DNA of 33,702 nt from Limisphaerales bacterium. GTDB lineage: Bacteria > Verrucomicrobiota > Verrucomicrobiia > Limisphaerales > UBA11358. Below the pieces are notes generated by a model. It was not told the DNA's origin. It did not search any database and saw only the letters and a program-made list of their open reading frames with translations. Shown here piece after piece: positions 9,438 to 18,501 of the stretch. Position 1 is the first letter of the stretch. Every line of letters begins with the position of its first letter. The translations under genes were made by a program, and so were the position numbers. The stretch spans positions 525-34,226 of the forward strand of contig PLAY01000032.1 in assembly GCA_003134375.1 (NCBI GenBank), in the 5' to 3' direction.

Positions 9438-10123
9438 TTGCCAGCGGCGGCATCAGGGCTGACAGCCTCAATAAATGCAAGAGTATTGATAAATTTGCCA
9501 GCGATTTCAGGCACGATGGGTCCCAGCCGCCGAAATTTATTCTTAATGTCTATGATTCTAGCTGCGCGGTCAGTCCAATCTCTTGTCCAATTCACACAAT
9601 ACGGCTTCCACGCCAACTTTGTTTTATGAGGTGGGCTGTATTGAGTCCACGCTGATTTTGATTGAATCGGGTTAAACACATACTCAGCCGACGGAGTCAG
9701 ATGAACGCCAATCCAATCGGACTGCTCATGCCATGAGGCTGCTTCATCAATTGCTTTGCCGACGAAGATGCTGTCACGAATCTCGAACTCACCGAATGCT
9801 GTCGCGCCGCGCACGGGAATCTCGGATTCGATGGATTCCGGAATGAGCCATTGACAAAGCTCGCCGTGAACTTCGATAGCGGCCGACGTCTCAATCTCGG
9901 AACAAAAAGTGAAGATTGCGATGGTGTCGGATATGCTTTTCACCTCAACTGGTTCGACTATTCGTCCGCGTCGTTTTTCGTCCGCTCTTGATCTGACGCC
10001 TTCAATCAATCTGGTCAGGCTAGGAATCGCGTCCTGCTTGCGGTCATAAACACCCTTCCACCCCAGCACGTCGAGGAAGGTAACAACACCGGCAGTCCGT
10101 CCGCTCTGGGCAAATTTGCTCAC
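9434..10123 (-). CDS. Class III nucleotide-cyclase-like protein
   Basis: A 229-aa protein that looks like a stand-alone class III cyclase domain. TFLDVLGWKG (15-24) matches the first metal-binding Asp motif (Asp18). KSISDTIAIF (62-71) matches the second, with Asp66 and a Lys four residues before it, as in the usual K-x-I-G-D. RGATAFGEFEI (105-115) and FVGKAIDEAASWHE (120-133) correspond to the later strands. In the last motif the usual transition-state Asn and Arg appear as Asp and Ser, so it may be inactive or use other chemistry. Pycsar systems use related cyclases to make cCMP or cUMP, but no obvious Pycsar effector adjoins. It starts at a GTG directly after the previous stop (TAAGTG), with an AAGGA Shine-Dalgarno 6 nt upstream, and overlaps darT by 4 nt. 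Confidence 0.6.
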   Translation of the reverse strand: MSKFAQSGRTAGVVTFLDVLGWKGVYDRKQDAIPSLTRLIEGVRSRADEKRRGRIVEPVEVKSISDTIAIFTFCSEIETSAAIEVHGELCQWLIPESIESEIPVRGATAFGEFEIRDSIFVGKAIDEAASWHEQSDWIGVHLTPSAEYVFNPIQSKSAWTQYSPPHKTKLAWKPYCVNWTRDWTDRAARIIDIKNKFRRLGPIVPEIAGKFINTLAFIEAVSPDAAAGK

Positions 10124-10780
10124 TTAGTATCCTTTCCAGACGCCACCTGACGGCACATTCTGCTCGGTATGGCTGACCCAATCGGCTAGTTCCTGGAGTG
10201 CTGCCTGGACTTGTGGCTGGGTCAGACCTTTCTCTGATGCTTGATTCCATAACCACTCCATCCATCCTTCGAGTCCTACTGGGTATTGGATCGAATCCTG
10301 CCGGAAATTCATATACAAGAATGGATTTCCACCTTTGTCGCACGGGCCACCGATGGCTATGTGGGAAATTTTCCAACCCAATTTCGTTCGCTGCACGGCA
10401 TAGGTATCATCGTGCCCCCAACGTCGGGAGAATACCTTGAAAGTGAACACTGCGCCGATGGTTTGGTCCACCGGATCGTCATTCGCGTGCTCATTATCGA
10501 GAAATTTGAGCAGGTCTTCAATCGGGTGGAAATGCATATAAAACTCTGGGGCGTCTGGTGCCATATCCCGATTCCTGATCATATAGGCATGATGTTTCGG
10601 CTCCTGACCGCGAAGTTTTAGAAGCAGGTGAAGTTTGTGAGCGCGTTCGCCGGCCTCCATGATCCACTCGCGCACCTTGTCATCGGTGCGTGATTCGGCC
10701 ATCGCTTGGCGCGCTTTATTCATCCGCTCCACAATCTCCGCACGGATCGTTTGTTCGTTCGCGTTTAATTGAATGCTCAT
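10124..10780 (-). CDS. Conserved-looking protein of unknown function (R-M cargo)
   Basis: A 218-aa soluble protein that I do not recognise. The chosen start, ATG at 10780-10778 (MSIQLNANEQ), lies 7 nt after the hsdS stop; the frame extends further upstream, but only as an off-frame reading of hsdS. The N-terminal 60 residues are helical and charged. The middle holds FYMHFHPIEDLLKFLD and GAVFTFKVFSRRWGHDDTY, an alternating aromatic/charged pattern like a compact alpha/beta domain. The C-terminus is Trp-rich helical (WMEWLWNQAS) and ends in GGVWKGY. No signal peptide or membrane segment is seen. It abuts the cyclase-like gene with no intergenic base (TAAGTG), suggesting the two work together as one cargo unit between hsdS and darT. 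Confidence 0.75.
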   Translation of the reverse strand: MSIQLNANEQTIRAEIVERMNKARQAMAESRTDDKVREWIMEAGERAHKLHLLLKLRGQEPKHHAYMIRNRDMAPDAPEFYMHFHPIEDLLKFLDNEHANDDPVDQTIGAVFTFKVFSRRWGHDDTYAVQRTKLGWKISHIAIGGPCDKGGNPFLYMNFRQDSIQYPVGLEGWMEWLWNQASEKGLTQPQVQAALQELADWVSHTEQNVPSGGVWKGY

Positions 10781-10787
10781 ATTCAGT

Positions 10788-12200
10788 TCAGTTTTGTTCG
10801 ACGGTGGCGAGTTCCTCTGGTTCTTCGGCGTCATCGGCCTCAATTTCCGTGATCGCTTCGGCCACTGGCAAATCAGCGGGCAGCTTGGCGGCGGCGGCAC
10901 GGACATCGAGCTGGCCGGTGACTACGTCGGCGACGAGGCGCGTGCGGTATTCGCGGATCAATTCAATCTCGCGCGCAGCACGGGCAACAGCGGCATCGAG
11001 CGTTTTGGTTTGTTGCTGAACCGCGACAATTATTTTCTGTTGCTCGTCAACGGGTGGTAGCGCGACTTTGAAATGCGAAACATCACCGCACGTCAAAGCC
11101 CCTTTGGTGCTACCCGAATCATCACTGATGCGCCGAAGTTCACGGTATGCAGCAGAAAGGAAAAGTTGGAGGTAATCCGCCGAGGCGAGTTTGGTGCTTG
11201 GCGTGATATAGGCCATGTGCTGGTTTATGGTTGCCTCGATGCGAAGAACAGCCGCAGTTCCGCGCGTCTTGCCTTGGCCGGTAATCGCGACGAGCACGCT
11301 TCCGGCGGGAACGCGCGGCAAATGGCACTCTTGAAGCGCCACGGGTGTGACGAACTGTTTTGCCTCAGTGACCGGACTATGATTTACACACGAACTGTTT
11401 AGCCAGGGATACGAGCCGTTGCTCCAGTAAGCCGGATTAGCCCGAAGAGGAGTTGATCCGTTTCCAATTTGCGAGAAATGGCCTATCTGCCAAAGTTCCC
11501 ATTGCTTCGGTATTTCTCCGAGCCACGCAATACCGGAGGGTTTGAGCGCGGCATTGGGGTTGAGGCCGCGTGTGACTGCACGTTGGATGATAACCTGCTT
11601 TTGCTCGTTGAGAAGTTCAATCAACCGCCGCTTGGTGCGGATGAGGTGATTGATGCCTATGTCAGTGTGGGTAAGAAACCGGACGATGGCGGATTGTTCG
11701 TCAGATGGCGGCATCGGGAATGGCGCATCCAAAAAAGATTCATCAGTCAATTGCAGGCGTGAAATCCAAATTCCTTTGGAACGGACTTTGAGTTCCCAAT
11801 TGAATGGAGAAGAACGAACCAACTCGTGAACAAAAGCAGGTGTCATTGAAGCACCGCTACGGATGCGATAGACACCGTAGGCTGAACTGATAATCCCGTG
11901 GTGCTGGGAAACTCCGAGTCCACACGCCCATGCCCAGAGGCTGTTGATTACCAAGTCACCCGGCCAACAGAGTTTGTAGCCGAGATAAGATTCTGCCTTG
12001 AACATTGTGACCTTCGCCGTCCGGCGAGGCACGACACCTCTTGCCGATGAAACAGTCAGCAGTTCTTCCTGACCGGTGGCGGACCGCTGGTCAATCGGCT
12101 GAAAAATAGATTTGCCGCGCTTGATCTCCCAATGACTGGGCGATTTCCGCAGCCATGGAAGCTGGGTATCCTTATATTCTGGATAGGCCGCGAGCTTCAT
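10788..12200 (-). CDS. hsdS: Type I restriction-modification specificity subunit (HsdS)
   Basis: A 470-aa specificity subunit that chooses the bipartite DNA site for the HsdM/HsdR complex. Two target-recognition domains are seen. The first follows LPWLRKSPSHWEIKRGK (residues 14-30); the second follows GIAWLGEIPKQWEL (about 223-236) and includes the typical NGSTPLR. Each ends in a long conserved helix: HTDIGINHLIRTKRRLIELL (about 177-196) and TLDAAVARAAREIELI in the C-terminal half. An acidic tail of about 35 residues (EADDAEEPEELAT) is an extra. The start overlaps the stop of the DUF262 gene by 4 nt (ATGA). Confidence 0.94.
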   Translation of the reverse strand: MKLAAYPEYKDTQLPWLRKSPSHWEIKRGKSIFQPIDQRSATGQEELLTVSSARGVVPRRTAKVTMFKAESYLGYKLCWPGDLVINSLWAWACGLGVSQHHGIISSAYGVYRIRSGASMTPAFVHELVRSSPFNWELKVRSKGIWISRLQLTDESFLDAPFPMPPSDEQSAIVRFLTHTDIGINHLIRTKRRLIELLNEQKQVIIQRAVTRGLNPNAALKPSGIAWLGEIPKQWELWQIGHFSQIGNGSTPLRANPAYWSNGSYPWLNSSCVNHSPVTEAKQFVTPVALQECHLPRVPAGSVLVAITGQGKTRGTAAVLRIEATINQHMAYITPSTKLASADYLQLFLSAAYRELRRISDDSGSTKGALTCGDVSHFKVALPPVDEQQKIIVAVQQQTKTLDAAVARAAREIELIREYRTRLVADVVTGQLDVRAAAAKLPADLPVAEAITEIEADDAEEPEELATVEQN

Positions 12201-14329
12201 GCAGTGAGCTTGGGGCTGAGGCCGGCCGCCTTCATGTCCTCAATAGTTTCCGGTATCCATTTCAAGGCGGTCTTTGGATTCCGGCGGGCTTTGTAAGAAT
12301 CGTCCGCGAAATGTTCCGCGACCTTAGCGGCAATTTCATCCGCCGTGCCACCTTCCAGCAGGCACTTCCAAAGGTAGTTGTCGTATGGATTGCTCGGAAA
12401 CTTGACGGCAGCTTTGGATTTGGTCTGCTCCACCGGGATACCGGCGATCTCGTTGAGCCGGTCGGGATTCCAGACTTGTTTGGCGATGGCGAGGTAAAGT
12501 TTCTGCCGCGTTTCGAGGTCCGCCTTTTTGAAGTCTTCATGCCCGACAAAGGGCAAACCCGCCTGCTTCAATTTTTTGAGCGGCGGATGGTTGGCGTAGG
12601 CGCTCGGATTGAGCGACTGCGCCAGCAAATTCTGTTTCAGGTAATGGAACAGCTTGCCATTTTCGGGTTTGTCCTCGTCGGTGTAGGACAGGTCGCCGTA
12701 GCTTGCGTTGAACGTTTTCGGGAGGAGGAGCAGGCCGCCGATGCGGTTCCGGTATTCGTCAAAATCCGCCTCGTGCGTGAACTCTTCCTTGTGATCTTCC
12801 CAGTGGTCGGCCCAGATGTGCTCCACCTCGTAACTGTTCTTGCCCCGTTCGGCCATGTATTCATCAAAGTGCGAGTCGAGGCCGCCCCGGACTTCGAGAT
12901 AATCGGTCATGCGCGCCAGGAGCCATTTGAACGAGTAGCGGTTCATCTGGTGCAGGCGCAGGGTGGTGTTGGAATCGAAGGTTTCCTCCTCCTCGTCGAG
13001 GCGCTGGCGCAGGATGGTCACGAGCTGGCCCACGGACTTGCCGCGAATCTCGCGCATGGCCTTAAAGATATTGGTCTTCACCGTGGAATAGGCAATGGAG
13101 CGATAATTCCACAAGCGGCGGGCGATCAGAATATCCACGTAGGCCGCCACGATCTGTAGCTTGCGCAGCCGGGTGGCTTCATCATCGGAAAGGGTCAACG
13201 GGGCGAGCAGCAACGGATATTGCAGGGTGAATTCGAGCCACGAGTTGGCATAGACGATCTCCAAGCCCTTGACCGGCTTGAGCGAAGCGCGGATCAGCAG
13301 TTCATACTGGCCGGTGTAGAACTTGAAGTCCTGCTCGACCAGGCGGACGTAATCGGCGGATTTGGCGAGGCCGAGACGCTTGCGATTTTCCTCCTCACGC
13401 ACCCAGCGATGGAACTCGGTGCCGAGGCGGTCGAAGTCGCGTGGGAGCGCATCTTTTTTGCCTTCGCGGATGGAATCGGCGTATTGACTGCGCAACCAGG
13501 CTTTGACGGCATCGGCCGGTTCTTCCTTGTCGAGTTCGAGCAGCCGGTTGGTGGTCTGCTTCCAAATGCCATTCACGCGGTCGCGCTCCCCTTCATCGGT
13601 GATGTTGGCGATGATGAAACTTTTAAGCATGTCCAGCGGAGCGAGCGAGAGGCCGCGGTCGTTCATGGTCTCGAAAATCGTGTAGGCGTCGTCATCCGAA
13701 TAGGCGGTAATTTCAACGACGTGGACATTGTTCAGCAACCAGTCGAGGAAATACGGCAGCGCCTGCTCATTGATGTCCGGCGGAAAATTTTCCTCGATCT
13801 CCTTGTAACGGGCGACCATGTTGCGGACGGCTTCCGCGTCCTTCGCCCCGGGGTTGTAAGGCTTACCAGAATAGAGCGCGTCAAGACACGGCGCGCGCTC
13901 AGGCACATCAATATTGTAGGATTTCTTGCCGTATTTTGTGGAAAGGATGAGGTGGCTGACGTCAACGCGGTCGGCTTCCGTAAGCTTGCGCTGGCGGTGA
14001 TGGAGATAAACAAAGAACAGTGTCAACGTGGTGAGTCGCTGCTGACCGTCAATGATGTAGCTCTGCCCTTTCTTCTGGCTGAGAATAATGGAGCCGAGAA
14101 AGTAGTGGCCGTATTTGGCCACGGCGTCGCGCTCCTGACCGACCTCGTAGTGCTCCTGAAATTTCCCACAGAGGTCGTCAACGAGTTCGACAAGCTGCTT
14201 GGTCTGCCACTTGTATTCGCGCTGATAGGTGTCAATGGCGTAGCGGCGGTTGTCGAACAATTCCCAAAGTGTGCGGCCCTTGCCGTCAATGTCGCGGCGC
14301 AGAATTTCCGGTGTGGTTGGCGTGCTCAT
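12197..14329 (-). CDS. GmrSD-like DUF262/DUF1524 restriction protein
   Basis: A 710-aa protein; the ATG at 14329-14327 (MSTPTTPEIL) lies 7 nt after the hsdM stop. The frame continues upstream, but only as a shadow of hsdM. The N-terminal DUF262 domain shows YQREYKW (35-41) and DGQQRLTTL (94-102), the NTP-binding, ParB-like part. The C-terminal DUF1524 part shows VEHIWADHW (about residue 500) and a downstream GLLLLPKTFN, fitting the His-Asn-His nuclease core. Relatives include GmrSD and BrxU, type IV enzymes that cut modified phage DNA in an NTP-stimulated manner. Placed between hsdM and hsdS, it would add attack on modified DNA to a system that attacks unmodified DNA. Its stop overlaps hsdS by 4 nt. 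Confidence 0.9.
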   Translation of the reverse strand: MSTPTTPEILRRDIDGKGRTLWELFDNRRYAIDTYQREYKWQTKQLVELVDDLCGKFQEHYEVGQERDAVAKYGHYFLGSIILSQKKGQSYIIDGQQRLTTLTLFFVYLHHRQRKLTEADRVDVSHLILSTKYGKKSYNIDVPERAPCLDALYSGKPYNPGAKDAEAVRNMVARYKEIEENFPPDINEQALPYFLDWLLNNVHVVEITAYSDDDAYTIFETMNDRGLSLAPLDMLKSFIIANITDEGERDRVNGIWKQTTNRLLELDKEEPADAVKAWLRSQYADSIREGKKDALPRDFDRLGTEFHRWVREEENRKRLGLAKSADYVRLVEQDFKFYTGQYELLIRASLKPVKGLEIVYANSWLEFTLQYPLLLAPLTLSDDEATRLRKLQIVAAYVDILIARRLWNYRSIAYSTVKTNIFKAMREIRGKSVGQLVTILRQRLDEEEETFDSNTTLRLHQMNRYSFKWLLARMTDYLEVRGGLDSHFDEYMAERGKNSYEVEHIWADHWEDHKEEFTHEADFDEYRNRIGGLLLLPKTFNASYGDLSYTDEDKPENGKLFHYLKQNLLAQSLNPSAYANHPPLKKLKQAGLPFVGHEDFKKADLETRQKLYLAIAKQVWNPDRLNEIAGIPVEQTKSKAAVKFPSNPYDNYLWKCLLEGGTADEIAAKVAEHFADDSYKARRNPKTALKWIPETIEDMKAAGLSPKLTA

Positions 14330-14336
14330 GTCGTAT

Positions 14337-16673
14337 TCAACTTTTTTCGCCGATGACCTCAGCCAAGAGACCTTCGGTTTCGGTTTCGAGCGCCTGGATG
14401 TCGGCGCGGATGTCGGCCAACTCGCGTAACGGCTGCGGCTGGTAGAAATAGCGCGTGAAGGAAATTTCGTAGCCGATCTTGGTGGATTTGGGGTCGGGGT
14501 CAATCCACGCATCGGGAACATGGGGCAGCACTTCGCGGCGGAAGAAGGCTTCGATGCCGCCGGGTTCCAGCAGCGGCACCTGCTCACTGTCGCGCAGCTC
14601 GGTGTCGGGTTCGTATTCGACGACCATGTCTTTGCCGCCAATCTTCACAGGATAACGACCGTGCAACGGGTCGGCTGCCACTTTGTCAGGCCGGTGGACT
14701 TCGGCAATCACAGGCGGGGCGGTTTCTACGCGCCAACTCACGGCACGAAGAATGGTTTTTCGCTGGCCGGCGGTGAGTTTGAGGCCGAGTTTTTTGGCCG
14801 CCGCATCGAACTGGTCGCGGAAAACATTGTGGTCTTCAAACAGTTTTTCACCAACGACCTCGACTAGGCGGCGTGCGGCTTCGACCAGGGCGTGGTCGTT
14901 TTTCCAAGTGTCGGGGTCGAGCAATTTTTTTCGGCGTTTTTCCGGCACGGCGGGTTTGTCGGATTTGCCTTCCTCCTCGCCTTCGGCTCCCGTGTCCTCC
15001 ACCGGGCGCGACAAAATCTCTTCCAGTTCGGCACGGATGGCGGGGAACGCGTCGTAAAGTTTCTGACCGAAGCGGCCATAAAGTTCTCGGCGCAGGACTT
15101 CATCGCCCGCTCCATAGCGGAGCGATTCAATGGCCTTTTTGGTGAACTGACTGTGGAGGCACTGCGGACGCTCGACGGAGATTTTCCAATAGCCAAACGC
15201 CTCGTTCGGGAAAATCTTTGACTGCGGGGTTTCTTTGAAATCCAGGAGCGCACGCGTGATGCGGGTTAAATCTTCGGGCGCGAGTTCGCAGTTTTTTTTG
15301 CCAAGATTTTTGCGAAGCGGTTTGAACCAGGTGGTGGCGTCAATGAGCTGCACCTGACCCGAGCGATGCGCCGGCTTGTGATTGGTGAGCACCCAGATGT
15401 AAGTGGCGATACCGGTGTTGTAAAACATGTTCAACGGGAGCGCGATGATGGCTTCGAGCCAATCTTTCTCAATAACCCAGCGGCGGATATTGCTTTCGCC
15501 CTGCCCGGCATCGCCGGTGAACAGCGACGAACCGTTATGAACCTCGGCGATGCGGCTGCCGAGCGGCGTGTCGGATTTCATCTTGGCGAGCTTGTTCACG
15601 AGGAACATGAGCTGGCCATCGCTGGAACGGGTGACGAGGCTGAATTCCGGGTTGCCAGCGTGATTGATGATGAAGCGCGGGTCATTCAGATCGGCCTTGC
15701 CGCCCATGCGTTCGAGATCGGTCTTCCAACTCTTGCCGTAGGGCGGATTGGACAGCATGAAATCGAACTCGGTTGATGGAAAAGCGTCCTGCGACAGCGT
15801 CGAGCCATGCCGGAAATTTTCAGCTTCCTCGCCTTCGCCCTTGAGGAGCAGATCGGCCTTGCTGATGGCGTAAGTTTCCGGCTGCGATTCCTGACCGTAG
15901 AGATGAATGGTGACTTCTTTGCCGTGTTCCTTGGCGAGGGTCAGCAGCGTATCTTCTGCGACGGTCAACATGCCGCCGGTGCCGCAAGCGCCGTCATAAA
16001 CGAGATAGGTGCTGGATTCGATCTGCCCGGCAATGGGCAGAAAAATGAGATTGGCCATGAGCTTCACGACATCGCGTGGCGTGAAATGTTCGCCTGCCTC
16101 CTCATTGTTCTCCTCGTTGAAGCGGCGGATGAGTTCCTCGAAAATGGTGCCCATCGCGTGATTGTCGAGCGCGGGCAATTTCTCGCGCCCGTCTTCGTTG
16201 AGAACCGGGGTCGGGCTGAGATTGATGTCCTTTTCCAGAAATTTCTGGATGAGCGGCATCAGGATGTCGTTTTCCGACAGCGTAGCGATCTGGTTGCGGA
16301 ATTTGAATTTCTCGACGATTTCCTGGACGTTTGGCGAAAAGCCTTCGAGGTAGGCTTCAAAATCGGCTTTGAGTTGTTGCTGTTTGTTGCGCGAGGTGAG
16401 GTCTCGCAATGTGAAGGGCGAAATGTTGTAAAACGCCTGCTTGGAAGCCCCCTTGAGCGCACCCTCCTGATTGGTGATGCCGGCCTTGTCGAGAATTTCC
16501 TTTTGCTTGAGGACAGCAGCCTTGCTGGGTTCGAGCAGCGCGTCGAGCCGGCGGATGACCACCATGGGGAGGATGACGTCGCGATATTTGCCGCGCACAT
16601 AAATGTCGCGAAGGACATCGTCGGCGATGCCCCAAATGAAGTTGGCGATCCAATTAAGCTGGGTTGAGTCCAT
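14337..16673 (-). CDS. hsdM: Type I restriction-modification methyltransferase (HsdM)
   Basis: A 778-aa N6-adenine methyltransferase that protects host sites and forms the M2S core. The N-terminal helical domain starts MDSTQLNWIANFIWG. HFTPRDVVKLM (196-206) precedes motif I DGACGTGGML (227-236, SAM binding) and the catalytic motif IV NPPY (309-312). The C-terminal quarter after about residue 540 is longer than in classical 500-aa HsdM and includes a basic linker (PEKRRKKL) and a final helix that should bind HsdS. It is the first gene of the intact type I operon, behind a 334-bp non-coding gap likely to hold its promoter. A possible minus-strand -10-like CATAAT lies about 25-35 nt before the ATG, but no good -35 goes with it. 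Confidence 0.95.
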   Translation of the reverse strand: MDSTQLNWIANFIWGIADDVLRDIYVRGKYRDVILPMVVIRRLDALLEPSKAAVLKQKEILDKAGITNQEGALKGASKQAFYNISPFTLRDLTSRNKQQQLKADFEAYLEGFSPNVQEIVEKFKFRNQIATLSENDILMPLIQKFLEKDINLSPTPVLNEDGREKLPALDNHAMGTIFEELIRRFNEENNEEAGEHFTPRDVVKLMANLIFLPIAGQIESSTYLVYDGACGTGGMLTVAEDTLLTLAKEHGKEVTIHLYGQESQPETYAISKADLLLKGEGEEAENFRHGSTLSQDAFPSTEFDFMLSNPPYGKSWKTDLERMGGKADLNDPRFIINHAGNPEFSLVTRSSDGQLMFLVNKLAKMKSDTPLGSRIAEVHNGSSLFTGDAGQGESNIRRWVIEKDWLEAIIALPLNMFYNTGIATYIWVLTNHKPAHRSGQVQLIDATTWFKPLRKNLGKKNCELAPEDLTRITRALLDFKETPQSKIFPNEAFGYWKISVERPQCLHSQFTKKAIESLRYGAGDEVLRRELYGRFGQKLYDAFPAIRAELEEILSRPVEDTGAEGEEEGKSDKPAVPEKRRKKLLDPDTWKNDHALVEAARRLVEVVGEKLFEDHNVFRDQFDAAAKKLGLKLTAGQRKTILRAVSWRVETAPPVIAEVHRPDKVAADPLHGRYPVKIGGKDMVVEYEPDTELRDSEQVPLLEPGGIEAFFRREVLPHVPDAWIDPDPKSTKIGYEISFTRYFYQPQPLRELADIRADIQALETETEGLLAEVIGEKS

Positions 16674-17007
16674 GAGCGGTGATGCAGACGGGAAAAGATA
16701 AATTATGCTGGTGATGCCGGTGCGGGCGCAAGTTGTGTCGGCGAGTGATCATTTTCAGCGCCAAAAAAGATGCGCCACTTTGCCAGACACAGCGAGCCGA
16801 AAATTTCAGTGGTAGGATTCATGCGGTGAGTGCGTGTCGGACTGACAACAGAATCTAAACGGGGCGGGACATCGGGAGCGCCGACGAAAAAACCACTTCG
16901 GGGGCGAAGATTGAACACCACTCGCGGGTGGTGGCGTGGTCGCCAGCCGTGCCGCCGACGAGTTCGTGCCTGCCATTGGAATTTCTGTCAAGAGGCGCGG
17001 AACCGGA
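16674..17007. promoter_or_regulatory. 334-bp gap upstream of hsdM
   Basis: No convincing gene lies here; a 72-codon minus frame (16703-16921) lacks recognisable features and is not called. The gap separates the DUF2779 stop from the hsdM start and is the largest break in the 18-kb minus-strand block, so a promoter for the intact R-M operon is expected. An inverted repeat CACCAC-6 nt-GTGGTG sits at 16916-16933, 75 nt beyond the DUF2779 stop, and could be a weak terminator or an operator. Confidence 0.4.
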
Positions 17008-18501
17008 TCAGAGCTTTGCCAACTCGCGGACGATTTGAACCATCCCCATCGTGTCGAGGCCGCAATATTCGTTCAATTGTTGCCGCACGCGCTGACGTTC
17101 ATCATCATCAATTTTTCCGAATGTCACACGCAGAAACTCCCGGCTGGCCGCGCCGCCTTCTTGAATCGCCAGATTTTCATAGCCCTGGCCGGTCAAGGCC
17201 GGCAGCACCGCTTTCATGGACGCGCTGCCGTGCTGTTGCGGATGATAATAACGGAAGCCACGGAACGGCAGCAACAGGTCAACAATGCGCGGCGTCACTT
17301 TCTTGAGCCACGGTTTGAATTCCGGCAGCAACTCGCAACATTCATTCAGGCGTCCGATTTCAAAACTCGCGTTGTAAGCCACCACCGAGCCGGTCACCGG
17401 CAACGCGTCGCGCAACTGCCGCATGAATTCGGCGCGCGGGTCAACCGTGCCTTCGGCGAGAAATTGCCGATGCACCGGGTCGAACCTCGACTTGGCAACT
17501 GGCTGGCGGAGGATATGCAGCGAAAACTGAAATGGAATCTGCTGGAATGGTGATGTCTCATCGAACAGTGGAATCGCCGTGCCGATGGTCTCGAAGTCGA
17601 GAAAGCTGGCCGGATATTCAATCTGGCTCAGGAATGCCGCAAGGGCGGGACGATCAACGTGCGGTTTGCCTGCCAGCAGGGCGGCGCGTTGGATGGCTTG
17701 GTTGTCGGTGAGCGGAAAATCGGCAGGGATATTTTCCAAATGTTGAACCCCCTGTTTGAGTAACTTAAAACTCTTTTTGCCGCCACGGTAAAGCGTGAAG
17801 ACGCTGGCTTCCGGCAGGAACGACCAACAGTGATCATGCAACGGACAAGTGTAGGGGTTGTCACAGTGCGCGCCGATTTGGATTTCAGGATGCGTTTTCG
17901 CGCCGATGATGCGGTGCATCGCATCAAGTTTTTCCTCCACCTCACGGCTCAAGACGGAGACCGACCGGGTGACATCTTCGAGCGTGAAAAACTTTTGCGG
18001 ATCAATCGCGCCATGCCGGACAAATTCATTATTGATGTGGGCCAGAAAACATTTGCGCAATTTAATGCCGGCACCAGCCAGCACATACGCCTGAAACGCG
18101 ATGTCGGGCAAATGGACTTCTTCCTTCAAGCTGGTGGTGGATTTTACCTCGACCAAATCCCAGGCATCGCCGGAAACGGGAACTAGGATGTCGGTCCGGG
18201 CGTAGCCGCCATTGAAAACAAAAGCCGCTTCATACAATGGCCGACGCTCACGAATTGCCTGCCGCGTCTGAGCGATGACTTGATCGGGAGCAAAAATGCC
18301 GGGGGCGACCATCGTTCCGCCGGGAAATAGTTGTCTGGCCAGTTCGCCGACTTCGGTGCCCTGATCAAATATGGCCAAGGTTGCCTCGTCCGGCGTGGGT
18401 ATCTGGTCTTTGGCGTTGTAACGAAACCAGATCAACTTGGCGCATTGCAAGCCCATCAAATAAGTGGACTTGGAAATATACGGCGCGCGGGATGCGCTCA
18501 T
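17008..18501 (-). CDS. DUF2779 protein: Cas4/RecB-like plus DEDD-like exonuclease
   Basis: A 497-aa protein from the ATG at 18501-18499 (MSASRAPYIS); the start is set by the ATGA overlap with the stop of the upstream HsdR-head stub. The N-terminal part begins with ISKSTYLMGLQCAKLIWF, typical of RecB/Cas4-like nucleases. It has the PD-(D/E)xK residues in GGYARTDIL and WDLVEVKSTTS (about 120-140) and Cys residues (CDNPYTCPLHDHC, about 230-242) that could hold an Fe-S cluster. The C-terminal DUF2779 part shows FLDFETIG, VVAYNASFEIGRL and YCGLDTMGM, the Asp/Glu pattern of a DEDD (RNase H-like) exonuclease. Two nuclease modules in one chain suggest end processing or degradation of foreign DNA. It is the last gene of its operon. 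Confidence 0.82.
   Translation of the reverse strand: MSASRAPYISKSTYLMGLQCAKLIWFRYNAKDQIPTPDEATLAIFDQGTEVGELARQLFPGGTMVAPGIFAPDQVIAQTRQAIRERRPLYEAAFVFNGGYARTDILVPVSGDAWDLVEVKSTTSLKEEVHLPDIAFQAYVLAGAGIKLRKCFLAHINNEFVRHGAIDPQKFFTLEDVTRSVSVLSREVEEKLDAMHRIIGAKTHPEIQIGAHCDNPYTCPLHDHCWSFLPEASVFTLYRGGKKSFKLLKQGVQHLENIPADFPLTDNQAIQRAALLAGKPHVDRPALAAFLSQIEYPASFLDFETIGTAIPLFDETSPFQQIPFQFSLHILRQPVAKSRFDPVHRQFLAEGTVDPRAEFMRQLRDALPVTGSVVAYNASFEIGRLNECCELLPEFKPWLKKVTPRIVDLLLPFRGFRYYHPQQHGSASMKAVLPALTGQGYENLAIQEGGAASREFLRVTFGKIDDDERQRVRQQLNEYCGLDTMGMVQIVRELAKL

Noticed and set aside
10781-10906. N-terminal extension of the 218-aa protein into hsdS
   Set aside because: The extra 42 codons are an off-frame reading of the hsdS 3' end.
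13220-14356. 378-codon plus-strand frame opposite the DUF262 gene
   Set aside because: It is antisense to a protein with clear DUF262/DUF1524 motifs and has no motif of its own.
14330-14641. N-terminal extension of the DUF262 protein by about 104 codons
   Set aside because: The extension overlaps hsdM in another frame and has Ser/Pro/Arg-rich shadow composition; the ATG at 14329, 7 nt after the hsdM stop, fits operon spacing.
15807-16667. 286-codon plus-strand frame opposite hsdM
   Set aside because: Antisense shadow of the methyltransferase, including its catalytic motifs.
16703-16921. 72-codon minus-strand frame upstream of hsdM
   Set aside because: No Shine-Dalgarno or domain was seen; the region more likely holds the hsdM promoter. 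It is kept as a possibility only.
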